A stretch of DNA of 64,000 bases from Marivibrio sp040218065 (GCF_040218065.1 NZ_JAVJQE010000004.1:1-64000); one strand, 5' to 3'; shown: positions 16,763-25,911, counted from the first letter of the stretch. The notes: generated by a model from the letters alone, not told the origin. Program-made: numbers and translations.

Positions 16763-18415
16763 TCAGTTCGCGTCCTGGTACATCCACGTGCGCAGGATCG
16801 CGACGGCCTCCTCGGGATGCTTGTCGATGATCTCGCCGATCTTGTTCATCGAAGAGGCCTTCACCCGCCCTTCGATATGGGCGATGTCGATCATCGAGTC
16901 GAACTCTTCTTCGCCGGCCTGCTGCGCGGCCGGCACGCCGCGGCCGCCGCTGGGGGCCGCCCCGCCGGACTGATCGGTCAGCATCTGCGTCTCGGCCTCT
17001 TCACCGGCCCCGGCGATCGCCGCCGGCGCGGCCTCGAAGACCTTGGTCAGCAGCGGACGGACCACCAGCAGGACGATCAGGATGCCGAGCACGCCAAGGA
17101 CCAGCAGTTCGACGATGCGTCGAATGTCGGCCGTGGTGAAGCCGAAGAAGGTGTCGGCCCCGTCCTCCACCGAAACCGGCAGATCGGCGAACTGCATGTT
17201 CACCAGTTCGAGCGCGTCGCCCCGGCCCGGATCGAAGCCGACGGCGGAGCGCACCAGAGACTCAAGCTGCTCCATCTGTTCGACCGGACGCGGCTCGTAC
17301 TGCATCTCGCCGCCTTCGCCTTCCTGATAGAGCCCGTCGACTAACACCGCAACGGACAGTCGCTGCACTTCGCCCGGCGCGGTGACTCGGTTGGTGAGCG
17401 TCTTCGAGATCTCGAAGTTGCTGCGCTCTTCCGTGCGGGTCTGGCTTTCGCTTGCGCCGGCCGCGCCGTCCAGCGCGCCCGCGTCGGGAAGGTTGTTGCC
17501 GACGGTGACGGTGTCCTGGCCGGCCTCCTGGCTCTGCGCGTTCTCCTCTATCGCCTCGGAGGAGCGCAGCACCTGACCTTCTGGATCGAACGTCTCGGAG
17601 TTCACGACGACCTGGCTGAAGTCCATGTCCGCGCGAACCTCCACGCGAACCTTGCCGAAGCCGACCGTGCGTTCCAGCAGTTCCGTCACGCGGCTGGCCA
17701 GGCGCGTCTCATAGTGCGAGCGCATTTCGGCTGCGGTGTCCGCCCCCAGGCCCGGGCCGGCCTCCTCGTCGCCGCCGCCGTGCAGCAGCGTGCCGCGATC
17801 GTCGATGATCGAGATGTTAGTGGGGCTCAGGCGCGGCACGGCGGTCGAGACCAGATGCTGAACCGCGGCGATCTGGTCGCGGTCGAGGCGTTGGGCGCCG
17901 CGCATCTTCAGAACGACGGAGGCGGTCGGCTCCTGCGGGTCGCGGCTGAACAGCTCGCGGCGCGGCAAAACCAGATGGACCCGCGCGCCGCGCACTTGCG
18001 CGAGCGAGGTGATGGTGCGCGCCAACTCTCCTTCGAGCGCGCGCAGCCGGTTCACCTCCTGCACGAAACTGGACTGGCCGAGCGATTGATCGCGATCGAA
18101 GATCTCATAGCCGACCAGCGCGCCGCCGAGCCCTTGTCCGGCCATGGACAGGCGCAACTCGCCCACCTGCTCGCGCGGGACCCAGACTTGCGCGCCGTTG
18201 CGGCGCAGCTCGAACGAGACGTCCTGCTGGGTCAGTTGGGCGACGATGCGGTTCGCATCGCTCTCATCCAACTCGCCGTAGAGCAGCGCCATGTCGGGCG
18301 TCGTGACCCGTGTCGTGAGGAAGATGAAGAAGCCGAGCACCAGAACCGAGGTGCCGGCGATGACGCTCAACCGAGCCGGCCCCAGGTTTCTCACCATCTC
18401 CATGAAATTGTTCAC
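16763..18415 (-). CDS. fliF: Flagellar MS-ring protein FliF
   Basis: 550 residues. N-terminal membrane helix at about 15-36 (LSVIAGTSVLVLGFFIFL), ring-building motifs (LSMAGQGLGG, VHLVLPRRELFSRD, ASVVLKM), a long periplasmic region, a second membrane helix at about 445-465 (LLVLGVLGILIVLLVV) and a C-terminal tail with HPEEAVAILRTWMYQD that binds FliG. FliF is the first gene of the operon running to fleN, and no sigma-54 element with correct spacing was found upstream. Confidence 0.95.
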   Translation of the reverse strand: MNNFMEMVRNLGPARLSVIAGTSVLVLGFFIFLTTRVTTPDMALLYGELDESDANRIVAQLTQQDVSFELRRNGAQVWVPREQVGELRLSMAGQGLGGALVGYEIFDRDQSLGQSSFVQEVNRLRALEGELARTITSLAQVRGARVHLVLPRRELFSRDPQEPTASVVLKMRGAQRLDRDQIAAVQHLVSTAVPRLSPTNISIIDDRGTLLHGGGDEEAGPGLGADTAAEMRSHYETRLASRVTELLERTVGFGKVRVEVRADMDFSQVVVNSETFDPEGQVLRSSEAIEENAQSQEAGQDTVTVGNNLPDAGALDGAAGASESQTRTEERSNFEISKTLTNRVTAPGEVQRLSVAVLVDGLYQEGEGGEMQYEPRPVEQMEQLESLVRSAVGFDPGRGDALELVNMQFADLPVSVEDGADTFFGFTTADIRRIVELLVLGVLGILIVLLVVRPLLTKVFEAAPAAIAGAGEEAETQMLTDQSGGAAPSGGRGVPAAQQAGEEEFDSMIDIAHIEGRVKASSMNKIGEIIDKHPEEAVAILRTWMYQDAN

Positions 18416-19095
18416 GCTGACCGCCTCTCGCTTGCAACCGCCCCGTCGGGTCCGCGCCGCTCACCCGGCGTCGAAATCCCGACCCTTCAATCGGACCGCT
18501 CCCGGGTCGACGCCGCGTGCGGCGCGCCCTCCCATCGGCCCCGATTCCTCACCGGTCGGCGTTCTGCCGGTCGTCTTTGACGGCGCTGGAGCCTTCTGCC
18601 CCGTCCGCCGGCGTCCCGATCGGCCCTCTTCCGCCGTGGGACGCCTAATCGTTCGAGCCGCGGTCCGCCCGGCGATCCCGGCCCTTGACTCCGCCAAGAA
18701 TCGCCAGTTTTCCGCGGTTATGACGGCGACTGTATCTGAACCGTTAATAAAGGTGAAGAAAAAACTCGGCAAAAATTGCCCACTTGCCGGTAATGCCTCT
18801 AAGAGTCTTTACTGGCCCGGCGGGCGGTTGACGGCATTTTCAATAAAGCCAAGACTTCGGCGTCGCCCTTGCAAAGATTCCGTTTCGTTCCGCCGCGCGA
18901 GTCCGTGAGTCTTTTCAGACTCTTATCCGGTCTCCCTCCGATTCAATTATCAGGCCGCCGCGTGCAGGGGTCGGCCTTTGTCCCGCACGCTCAGGCTTAG
19001 GGAGTAAAGCTTAAAAAAGAGTGAAAATAAATAAAATTTTATGAAAAATCTTACAATCCGACTCGGCCCCGCGATAAGCGGTTGATCCGAATAGG
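18416..19095. other. Long intergenic region upstream of fliF
   Basis: No convincing gene. Two AT-rich blocks (about 18,700-18,860 and 18,985-19,075) probably hold the fliF operon promoter on the minus strand. A short perfect hairpin GGCAA-AAA-TTGCC lies at 18,768-18,780. A 103-residue minus-strand frame at 18461-18772 has a basic, Arg/Pro-rich composition and looks spurious. No TTAA-N7-TTAA CtrA box was found. Confidence 0.5.
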
Positions 19096-19129
19096 AAACG
19101 GGACCCGACCGAAAGGACGGGTCCCGTTT
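19096..19129 (-). terminator. Strong terminator after flgE
   Basis: A perfect 12-bp stem, AAACGGGACCCG and CGGGTCCCGTTT, with a 10-base loop, ends in TTT on either strand. It lies 66 bases beyond the flgE stop, so it ends the fliK-flgD-flgE transcript. Confidence 0.85.
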
Positions 19130-19194
19130 GACGTCGCCGGGAGAGAGAAAGGGGAGAGGGCGGCGACGATGCTCCGAGACGGCCTGGTCAGCCC

Positions 19195-20691
19195 TTACCG
19201 TTTGATCCGGACCAGTTCGTCCAGCATCTCGTCCGCGGTGGTGATGATCCGCGTGTTGGCCGAGAAGGCGCGCTGGGTGACGATCAACTTAGTGAATTCG
19301 TCGGCGAGATCGACGGTCGACTGCTCGAGCGAGGAGCCGGAGATCGCGCCGGCGCCGCCGGTGCCGGCCACCTTCACCACCGGCTGCCCGCTGTCGTCGG
19401 TCTGAGAGAAGACGTTGCCGGTCTGCGGGCGCAAGGCGTTCGGCGCGTTGAACGTCACCACCGGCACCTGGAAGAGCTGACGCTGCTCGCCGTTGTCGAA
19501 CAGCGCGGTCACGACGCCCTCCTCATTGACCGAGACGCTGGCCAGCGATCCGAACTGCTTGCCGTTCTGGGTGAGGTTGTTGATGACGCTGGTGCCTTCG
19601 AACTGGGTCAGCCCGTCGGCTCCGTTGATCTGGCCGAGATTGATGTCGATGGCGACGGCGTCGGCGGCCGTGGTGTTCTGGCCGTCATAGTCGACCAGCA
19701 CCTGCATGGTGTTGTTGCCGGTCAGCGCCACGCCGGAGTTCGCCGTGCCGCCATGATCGTCGGTGACGCTGGCCAGCGTGCCGTCGGCGTTGAAGGTGAC
19801 GCGGCCCAAGTTCGCCGTGCCGCCCGCGCCGATCGCAGTGTCCGCCGTGGCCGCGTAACTGCCGCCGGCGATGAAGGCGGCGATTTCGTCGCTTCCCAGG
19901 ATGCTGTCGTCGGCCGTGTCCGCGCCCGTTCCGTCGTCGACGCCGCTGGCGGTGGTCCCGTCGTCGTTCGACACGTCGGTGTTGATGAACTGACCGCTTG
20001 AGAGGGTCGCGCTGACGTCCCAGGTGTTGGCGGCCGTGCCGGGATCCACTTTGGTGAAGGTCAGCGTCATCGTGCGCTGAGCGCCCTGGCGGTCGAACAC
20101 CTGAACCGCAATGTCGAAGGTGCCGGCGGTCGCGGTGGAGGCCTGCAGGTTCGCCGACGTGCTGACCTGCGAGGTCGCCTGCGGCGTCGCCGAGCGTGAG
20201 GCCACGTTGACGCCGTCGAGCGCGGTGAGGACGTTGGTCGTGTTGAAGGCGGTGTCCGCGGAGTTGCGCGCGAAGCCCAGCAGCGTGAAGCCGGCCGCGT
20301 TCACGAGGTTGCCGTCCTTGTCGGGGCGGAACTCGCCGGCGCGGGTGTAGAAGATGTCGCCGGTCGGATCGAAATCGCCGGTGGTCGTGTTCTGGGTGAC
20401 CTGATCGGTCACGGCGAAGAAGCCGTCGCCGGAGATCGCGATGTCGGTCGCCACCGTCGAGGCCTGCAGCAGGCCCTGCTGATCAATGTCGCGCGCGACC
20501 TTTGACTGCACGCCGCCGGCGGAGAACAGGGTCTCCGAGCCGCTGGTCGTCACCAGCGTCGAGAACTGCGGGCGATTGATCTTGTAGCCGACCGTATTCA
20601 CGTTGGCGATGTTGTCCGAAATCATCGCCATCGACTGGCTCTGGACGAACAGACCGGACACGCCGGAGCGCAGTCCACCGAAGATACTCAT
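19195..20691 (-). CDS. flgE: Flagellar hook protein FlgE
   Basis: 498 residues. The N-terminus carries the axial-protein motif SGLFVQSQSMAMISDNIANV then NTVGYK. The C-terminus carries the matching coiled region with TVDLADEFTKLIVTQRAFSA and TRIITTADEMLDELV. The middle (about 150-400) is the variable hook domain. The ATG has GGAGG upstream. It is the last gene of the operon with fliK and flgD, and is followed by a strong terminator. Confidence 0.95.
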   Translation of the reverse strand: MSIFGGLRSGVSGLFVQSQSMAMISDNIANVNTVGYKINRPQFSTLVTTSGSETLFSAGGVQSKVARDIDQQGLLQASTVATDIAISGDGFFAVTDQVTQNTTTGDFDPTGDIFYTRAGEFRPDKDGNLVNAAGFTLLGFARNSADTAFNTTNVLTALDGVNVASRSATPQATSQVSTSANLQASTATAGTFDIAVQVFDRQGAQRTMTLTFTKVDPGTAANTWDVSATLSSGQFINTDVSNDDGTTASGVDDGTGADTADDSILGSDEIAAFIAGGSYAATADTAIGAGGTANLGRVTFNADGTLASVTDDHGGTANSGVALTGNNTMQVLVDYDGQNTTAADAVAIDINLGQINGADGLTQFEGTSVINNLTQNGKQFGSLASVSVNEEGVVTALFDNGEQRQLFQVPVVTFNAPNALRPQTGNVFSQTDDSGQPVVKVAGTGGAGAISGSSLEQSTVDLADEFTKLIVTQRAFSANTRIITTADEMLDELVRIKR

Positions 20692-20754
20692 GCTCTCATC
20701 CTCCGTTCAGCGGCGCCCGGCCGGCTCTGCGGTCGCGGGGCGTCGGCTCCGGCG

Positions 20755-21432
20755 TCAACCGCCGGCGGTCTCCTCGACGCTGAGCACGCGGCTCAACGGG
20801 ATTGCGATCTCGCCCATCTTGAGGGTCGCGCCCTCGGGCGAATAGTCGACGCCGGTCACGGCGCCCCGGGTCTTGTAAGAGGCCTGTATGGACTTCTCGT
20901 CGGCGTTCACGGCCCCGATCTGGAAGCTGTAGGGGCCGGCGGGCAGCGACTGGCCGGCGATCGATCGGCCGTCCCAGGTAACGGTATGCTCGCCGAATTC
21001 CTTCGGCGCCGACTGAACGGCGACCAGATTGCCGGCGGCGTTGTAAATCTGAAGCGCAGCGCTCGCCGCGGTCTCGGGCAGGGTGAAGGTCAGCTCCGCC
21101 GGGGTTTCGCCGTCGAAGTTGAACTCGTTGTGGTCGGCGGTGATGGTCTGTCCGATATAGGAGACCGCGCCCATCGCCTCGTTGGCCCGATTCAGGCCGA
21201 TCAGGTCGTCAAGCTGACCGGATTGGCGCACGGACTGCTCGACGTCGGCGAAGGCGACCAACTGGTTCGTGAATTCGTGCGTGTCCATCGGCGACAGCGG
21301 GTCCTGGTTCTGCAATTGCGTCGTCAGGATCGTCAGGAAGTTGTCGAAATTCTCGGCGAGGCCGGTGATCGCGCCTTCCTGCTTGGCGGTGGTTCCGCCG
21401 GCGCCGAAGGGATTGATCGCAGAAGCGTCCAT
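20755..21432 (-). CDS. flgD: Flagellar hook cap protein FlgD
   Basis: 225 residues. The N-terminal part (about 25-85) has the FlgD signature FLTILTTQLQNQDPLSPMD, followed by EFTNQLVAFADVEQSVR. The C-terminal part (about 105-200) forms the FlgD Ig-like/tudor region with VTWDGRSIAGQSLPAGPYSF. FlgD caps the growing hook and is released later. It lies between fliK (12-base gap) and flgE (63-base gap). Confidence 0.95.
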   Translation of the reverse strand: MDASAINPFGAGGTTAKQEGAITGLAENFDNFLTILTTQLQNQDPLSPMDTHEFTNQLVAFADVEQSVRQSGQLDDLIGLNRANEAMGAVSYIGQTITADHNEFNFDGETPAELTFTLPETAASAALQIYNAAGNLVAVQSAPKEFGEHTVTWDGRSIAGQSLPAGPYSFQIGAVNADEKSIQASYKTRGAVTGVDYSPEGATLKMGEIAIPLSRVLSVEETAGG

Positions 21433-21444
21433 GATCGTCGTCCT

Positions 21445-23040
21445 TTAAACCCGAAGGTTGAGGCGTCCGTCGGCGGTGAATCCGCCGGTCTCGCCCACAT
21501 CGTCGAAGGGATCTCGGCCGAGATCGGCCTTCGCGTCGGCGTCGCGGTCGCGCCCGCCGCCGCCGTTCTTGGCGCCGTCGCCGCCGCCCTCGGCCTGTTG
21601 GCCGCGCAGATTGAAGCTCAGGCTCTGCTGATCGGCCTTGAGACCGGCGTCGTTCAGCGTCTGCAGCAGCTGGCGGGCGTCCTGGCGCAGCATGTCGAGC
21701 GTTTCCGCCTTGTCGGCGGTGACCACGGCCGTCAGCCGGCCGTCGTGCGCCACCTCCATCTTCACCTCGACCCGGCCCAGTTCAGCCGGACGCAGCTGGA
21801 CCGTAATCTTGTCGGCGCCCGCCTGGGCGGCTTTTTGGATTTGCACCGCCACCTGATCGGCGACCGGCGTCGGAGTCGGCGCGTGCCGCGCCATATGGGC
21901 GGCCTGCGGGGGCGCGCTGCGCTGGCTCACCGAATTGTTCTGGCCGGTGAGCGCCGCGCCGCCCGTGAGCGGGTCGGCCGCGACGGTCGGTTTGCCCGCG
22001 CCGGTCAGCGCGGCGACGCGGCCGCCGGCGTCCAATGCGGTCTGCAGGCCTTGCGCGCCCGGCTGCGTCGCGGATCGGCCGTTCGGAAGGGTCGCCGCCT
22101 GCGGCTGGGCGGCGCCCGCCTCCGCCTGGGGTTGGGCGCCTTGCGACTGAGCCTGCTGCGCGGCGGCCTTTGCGGCGGCCTGCGCCTTGGCGGCCTGAGC
22201 CGCCGGATTAGCGGCGCTGGGTTTGTTGGCCGCCTGGGCGGCGTCGGCGTCGGCGGCGCCCGGTTGGCCGCTGCGCAACGTTTGCAGCATCTCTTCCGGC
22301 GTGGCCGGACCGTCGGCCTTCGCCTGCGCGCCGCGGGCCGTTTCGGCCGCCACGGCCGAGGCGGCGCCGAGCGTCGACTGCGGCTGCGAGGAGAGTTGCG
22401 CCGGTTGCTGAGTCACCTGCACCTTGGCCGGCAGGTCCCCGGCGGCGCGGGTTTGCGCGGTTTGCTGTTTTCCATCCGCCGCGGGGGATTGGCGCTCGGC
22501 GGCGGCGACCTTGGCGGCGGCGTCGGGGACCGGCGCGCGGGCGGCGACCTTGTCGGCGGGGGCCTCGCCGGTGCGGGCGGCGGCGTCGCGCGCGGCGTTG
22601 GCCGCGGTTTCCTTCGCGGGCGCCTCAGGCGCGTCGGCGGCGCGCTCCGCGCTTTCGGCGCGCGGACGCGGGGCGGCGCTCTCGCCGTCGCGGGACGGGC
22701 GGGCGGTCTCGCGGGGCGGCTCGTTCCGCGCGGCGGGGGTCGGTTCGTCGCGCTTGGTTCCGTCGAAGCCCGGATCGCGGGCGCGGCCGTCGCGCATTGC
22801 GGCGGCCTGGTCGTTCGTGGCTGCGCGCTCCGGCACGGTCAACTGCGCGTCGGCGCGGGTCAGCGCCATATTGCGGCCCAGGCGGCCCTGCAGGAGCGCG
22901 GCGAAGTCGGGCGCGGCGGAGCCGGCCGCGGCGCTGGCGTCCTCGCCCGCGTCGGTCTTGCCGTCGGCCTTCGAGGCCTTGGCCGCCGCGGTGGCCGCGG
23001 TCTGCATCTCCTGCCGATTGTCTAGTCCGGTGACGGACAT
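21445..23040 (-). CDS. fliK: Flagellar hook-length control protein FliK
   Basis: 531 residues from the ATG at 23040 (MSVTGLDNRQ). An upstream in-frame ATG at 23094 is ruled out because the sigma-54 promoter at 23078-23093 would put the transcript start downstream of it. The first 380 residues are Ala/Gln/Pro/Gly-rich and disordered. The C-terminal Flg_hook domain (about 400-500) has ITVQLRPAELGRVEVKMEVA, then LTAVVTADKAETLDMLR and LNDAGLKADQQSLSFNLRG, the classic substrate-switch domain. FliK is secreted as a molecular ruler. It starts the operon fliK-flgD-flgE. Confidence 0.92.
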   Translation of the reverse strand: MSVTGLDNRQEMQTAATAAAKASKADGKTDAGEDASAAAGSAAPDFAALLQGRLGRNMALTRADAQLTVPERAATNDQAAAMRDGRARDPGFDGTKRDEPTPAARNEPPRETARPSRDGESAAPRPRAESAERAADAPEAPAKETAANAARDAAARTGEAPADKVAARAPVPDAAAKVAAAERQSPAADGKQQTAQTRAAGDLPAKVQVTQQPAQLSSQPQSTLGAASAVAAETARGAQAKADGPATPEEMLQTLRSGQPGAADADAAQAANKPSAANPAAQAAKAQAAAKAAAQQAQSQGAQPQAEAGAAQPQAATLPNGRSATQPGAQGLQTALDAGGRVAALTGAGKPTVAADPLTGGAALTGQNNSVSQRSAPPQAAHMARHAPTPTPVADQVAVQIQKAAQAGADKITVQLRPAELGRVEVKMEVAHDGRLTAVVTADKAETLDMLRQDARQLLQTLNDAGLKADQQSLSFNLRGQQAEGGGDGAKNGGGGRDRDADAKADLGRDPFDDVGETGGFTADGRLNLRV

Positions 23041-23077
23041 GGCCTGGGTCTCCCACGAGTGGTCTCGGCGAGAGCGG

Positions 23078-23093
23078 AGCAAATGCCGGGCCA
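23078..23093 (-). promoter_or_regulatory. Sigma-54 (-24/-12) promoter of fliK-flgD-flgE
   Basis: On the minus strand the sequence is TGGCCCGGCATTTGCT, against TGGCAC-N5-TTGCW: one mismatch and correct spacing. The predicted start is near 23,066, about 26 bases before the fliK ATG at 23040. Confidence 0.85.
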
Positions 23094-23450
23094 AACGGGT
23101 AGCGGCTTGAAAAAACTGGATTTATCGGGCGCGCCGGGGTGGGTGCGGCGTCCGCGTCACGGGCGCTTGGGCGGCGCCCGGACTCTTTTACCCCGCCCTA
23201 TGCAGTTTTTTCCCGAGGGGGCGGGAACCGGCGCCGGCGCTGCGGCGTGCGGAGCGGGGCGCGCGAGCAGGGCGGGGCGCGCGAACGCGGGGGGCGCAGC
23301 CAAGGTTGGCAGATCAGCGGCGAGCGTGCGTGAGCAAGGCTCCGCTGACTGAGGGTCGGTCGGATCGAGAAGAAGCGTCGTGCGATGACGCGTAGTGCGT
23401 GGACGCGTAGTGCATGGCGCAGGGGCGCTCTGCGCGGCGGCGTCGGCGCG
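23094..23450. other. Intergenic region between fliK promoter and flaG
   Basis: No credible gene. It contains a short near-direct repeat, GACGCGTAGTGCGTG then GACGCGTAGTGCATG, around 23,388-23,417. The region is GC-rich without a T-tract terminator that I could identify. Confidence 0.4.
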
Positions 23451-23490
23451 CGGTCGCCTAGATCGAGCGGTCGCCTAGATCGAGCGGTCG
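23451..23490. repeat. 17-bp tandem duplication across the flaG stop codon
   Basis: The unit CGGTCGCCTAGATCGAG occurs at 23451-23467 and 23468-23484, followed by a partial third CGGTCG. Each full copy contains the flaG terminal codons and TAG stop read on the minus strand, so the protein end is unchanged. Confidence 0.85.
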
Positions 23491-23900
23491 AAGGGCTGGG
23501 CCGCCGCGCGATTCTGCGCGGAGATCTGCTCGAACTGCTCCGATAGGAACTCGACCAGGCTCTCGGACGGGATGCGCTGGATCACGTCCTCGGTCCGGGG
23601 GGTCAGGATCTCGAGATAGACGAGATCGTTGTCCGTATCGAAGCCGACCCGCGTCTTCAGACCTTGGATCTGCAGATCGTCGAGCGAGGCGACGCCGGTC
23701 TCCCGGGCCCCGCGCTCCTGGCGGCGCAGCGCGTCGTCGTCCCGGACGTTGGCGTCTTCCGCGTTGGTGGCGGCGGTGACGACCTGATCCGGCACGTTCT
23801 GCACGGTCTGGGTGGCGCCGGACGCGTTGGTCGCGTTCGGCCCTTGGTTGTTCTGCTGGCTCTGCGGCAGCGGAACCTGGGTGGTGAGATTGACTTCCAT
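23475..23900 (-). CDS. flaG: FlaG-family flagellar protein
   Basis: 141 residues. The N-terminal half (1-75) is Gln/Asn/Thr-rich and probably disordered. The C-terminal part has the FlaG-family core GFDTDNDLVYLEILTPRT, then EDVIQRIPSESLVEFL. FlaG proteins influence filament length; the exact role here is inferred. It stands alone between the fliK operon and flbT. The stop codon lies in a 17-bp tandem duplication. Confidence 0.75.
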   Translation of the reverse strand: MEVNLTTQVPLPQSQQNNQGPNATNASGATQTVQNVPDQVVTAATNAEDANVRDDDALRRQERGARETGVASLDDLQIQGLKTRVGFDTDNDLVYLEILTPRTEDVIQRIPSESLVEFLSEQFEQISAQNRAAAQPFDRSI

Positions 23901-24176
23901 TTATCCTCTCCGGTCTGAGCTTCTGCCTAACCGTTAGAGCAGGGCGGGGCGCGGGCTCAGTCACCGAACCGCCGCCGCGACGCCCTTCTTTCCAAGGGCG
24001 ATGCCGGCCTGCTCACAGACCGCCACAGGATGAATATGCCCTGCGAACGGGAAAAATTCAAGCGACATCGCGTTACGGCGCCGTTTGCCCGAGGGGACGG
24101 CGATGCGCTATAGCGGGAAGGACGGGTGCGGGCGCATCGACGCGCCGACGCTGTGCGCCCGAACAGGAGAGCCGCC

Positions 24177-24611
24177 ATGCCGCTTCGGATCAAGTTGCCC
24201 GCCAATGAGCGCATCATCGTAAACGGGGCGGTGATCGAGAACGCCGGCGACGCCACCACCATCGTGCTGCACAACCGCGCGGACGTGCTGCGCCGCAAGG
24301 AGGTGATGAGCGAGGCGGACGCCAGCACCCCGGCGCGCCGCGTCTATTACGCGCTGCAATGCGCCTACATGTTCGACGACGAGCGCCCGCGCTACGCCGA
24401 GCACGCCCGGCAGTTCTTGCATCAATACCGCGACGCGGCGCCGAGCGCGGCGGAGATCGCCGGGAAGATCGAGGCGATGATCGATCAGGACAAACTCTAC
24501 AATGCGCTGCGCGCGACGCAGGAGCTGATTGATCACGAGGCCGAGCGGTTGGGATCCATCGGGGCCGCCCCCGCTTCATCCGCCGCCGCGCCGGAGGGAA
24601 GCGGACAATAA
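24177..24611 (+). CDS. flbT: Flagellin translation regulator FlbT
   Basis: 144 residues from the ATG at 24177, which has AGGAGAG upstream (MPLRIKLPANERIIVNGAVI). The family core follows: TTIVLHNRADVLRRKEVM, ARRVYYALQCAYMF, and IEAMIDQDKLYNALRATQEL. FlbT acts after transcription on flagellin mRNA, usually against FlaF. Its 3' end overlaps the 3' end of the convergent formyltransferase gene by 79 bases, so the Ala/Ser-rich last residues are encoded opposite that gene. Confidence 0.9.
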   Translation: MPLRIKLPANERIIVNGAVIENAGDATTIVLHNRADVLRRKEVMSEADASTPARRVYYALQCAYMFDDERPRYAEHARQFLHQYRDAAPSAAEIAGKIEAMIDQDKLYNALRATQELIDHEAERLGSIGAAPASSAAAPEGSGQ

Positions 24612-25234
24612 ATTCCGTCGCAGGCGGCGAAGCGTCGCGCCACCTCCGACTGCGACAGGCCCGGGGTGATCACCCGAAGCGCCTCGTAATCCGCCATCCG
24701 ACGTTTGACGCCGCGCCAAACCGAACCGTCCGGCGGCAGCGGCCGGTCCACCTGCGCCAACGCAGGCGCGGCCGTCAGCGCGAGCCTTGCCATCCGTCCG
24801 TAGGCTTCGATCGCGACGTCGCGCGCGCTGGCGGCGTCGGCGATCGGGAACCGGTCCACGGCGACGATCTCGCCGCTGTCGACCCGCGCGGCCATCCGGT
24901 GCAACGTGACGCCGAAATTGCGGGCCCCTTCGTAGATCGCGAAGGCCGAGGGCTTGCTGCCGGGGTAGTCCGGCGGCCCCGGGTGAAAGTTGTAGGCGTT
25001 GTAGGAAAGCCGTTCCAGAATCGCGCGGGGCGCTACGACCTGCGTGCTGAAGGCGATCAGGCGGGCGCGCGGACGCGAAGAGGCGGCCTTATCGGTCGCG
25101 CTCTTCGCACACGCCGTCAGACTGTCGACGTCGGGGCAGTGGCTGATCGCGAGCGTCGGGTTTGCGCGGCGCAGAAGGTCGCGGAAGAAATCCGCCTCCG
25201 GCCCCTTCATCAGAAGCAGGACGCGGCCGCTCAC
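24533..25234 (-). CDS. Formyltransferase-family protein (sugar N-formyltransferase-like)
   Basis: 233 residues with the formyl transferase fold. The active-site stretch is YNFHPGPPDYPGSKP (Asn-x-His, about 82-96), then FGVTLHRMAARVDSGEIV with the catalytic Asp (about 108-125). It is shorter than methionyl-tRNA formyltransferase and lacks its C-terminal tRNA domain. The C-terminal region (about 165-233) resembles small formyltransferase-like proteins. It is coupled to flaF by a 4-bp overlap (25231-25234). Its place among flagellin genes suggests formylation of a flagellin sugar, though the substrate is unknown. Its 3' end overlaps flbT tail to tail. Confidence 0.75.
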   Translation of the reverse strand: MSGRVLLLMKGPEADFFRDLLRRANPTLAISHCPDVDSLTACAKSATDKAASSRPRARLIAFSTQVVAPRAILERLSYNAYNFHPGPPDYPGSKPSAFAIYEGARNFGVTLHRMAARVDSGEIVAVDRFPIADAASARDVAIEAYGRMARLALTAAPALAQVDRPLPPDGSVWRGVKRRMADYEALRVITPGLSQSEVARRFAACDGIYCPLPSGAAADEAGAAPMDPNRSAS

Positions 25235-25746
25235 GCTTCCGTATCGGTGGTCGCGTCGCCCGGCGTTGTCGGCGCGCTCGGCGCGGGCGCGCCGGCGGCT
25301 TCGGCCTCGTCTGGGACGGCCTTCTGACGCTCCGCCGCCTCCGCCTTCAGGCGCGCGGCTTCCGCGGGGTCGTCTGACGGATTGCCCATCAGGCCGGCGC
25401 CGATCTGACGGTTGATGTTCACCAGGACGTCGAGCTTGGCCGCGTCCATCTCCGCGAGCAGATCGACCGAGCGCTTGTCGATGAAGTTCGACAAATTGAG
25501 TAAATTCTGCCGGATCTCAAGCGGAACGGTGCACTCGGGATCGACCAGCGCGGCCTGCAGCAACGTCCACATCCGCCAGTTCCGGCGCACAAGGTCCGTC
25601 AGCTGGGCGTCGCGCTCCGAGCCGGGCTCGGCGCGCTTGGCCTCGTCGATGCGACGCGCCATTTCGATCAGCGCCCAGCCTTCCGCCGCTTGGGGCGGGG
25701 CGTTGTTCAACGCCTGTCGTTGCTGGCTGGCGTAGGGTGTATTCAC
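25231..25746 (-). CDS. flaF: Flagellar biosynthesis regulator FlaF
   Basis: 171 residues. FlaF motifs include ALIEMARRIDEAK (about 25-37), RNWRMWTLLQAAL (about 54-66) and EIRQNLLNLSNFIDKRS (about 77-93), followed by INRQIGAGL. The last 50 residues are an Ala/Pro/Glu tail. It appears to start with GTG at 25746 (GTG AAT ACA). FlaF promotes flagellin synthesis and secretion in alphaproteobacteria, opposing FlbT. The 3' end overlaps the formyltransferase start (ATGA). Confidence 0.88.
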   Translation of the reverse strand: MNTPYASQQRQALNNAPPQAAEGWALIEMARRIDEAKRAEPGSERDAQLTDLVRRNWRMWTLLQAALVDPECTVPLEIRQNLLNLSNFIDKRSVDLLAEMDAAKLDVLVNINRQIGAGLMGNPSDDPAEAARLKAEAAERQKAVPDEAEAAGAPAPSAPTTPGDATTDTEA

Positions 25747-25911
25747 GTTGCGATCCCGTATCCACTCGGGGCCGGCGCTTTGGGCGGCGGCCGATTTCGT
25801 CTTCGCCTGCGCCCGCGGCCTCTTCCGCGGGATACTGGCAGCGTATACGTCCTTCGTAAAGCGCGGGTTAACGCCGGGCGCCGGCCCGCTGGGCGCGCTC
25901 CCGACGCGGGC

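Noticed and set aside
18461..18772. 103-residue minus-strand open frame upstream of fliF
   Set aside because: Composition is Arg/Pro/Gly-rich with no domain, and it lies in the probable fliF promoter region.
18762..18792. A TGGGCAATTTTTGCC stretch on the minus strand upstream of fliF, resembling a sigma-54 promoter
   Set aside because: The distance between GG and GC is one base short, and RpoN promoters tolerate little spacing change. The palindrome explains it better.
25744..25765. A GG-N10-GC element near the flaF start
   Set aside because: Only partial consensus, and the transcript would start inside the coding region.
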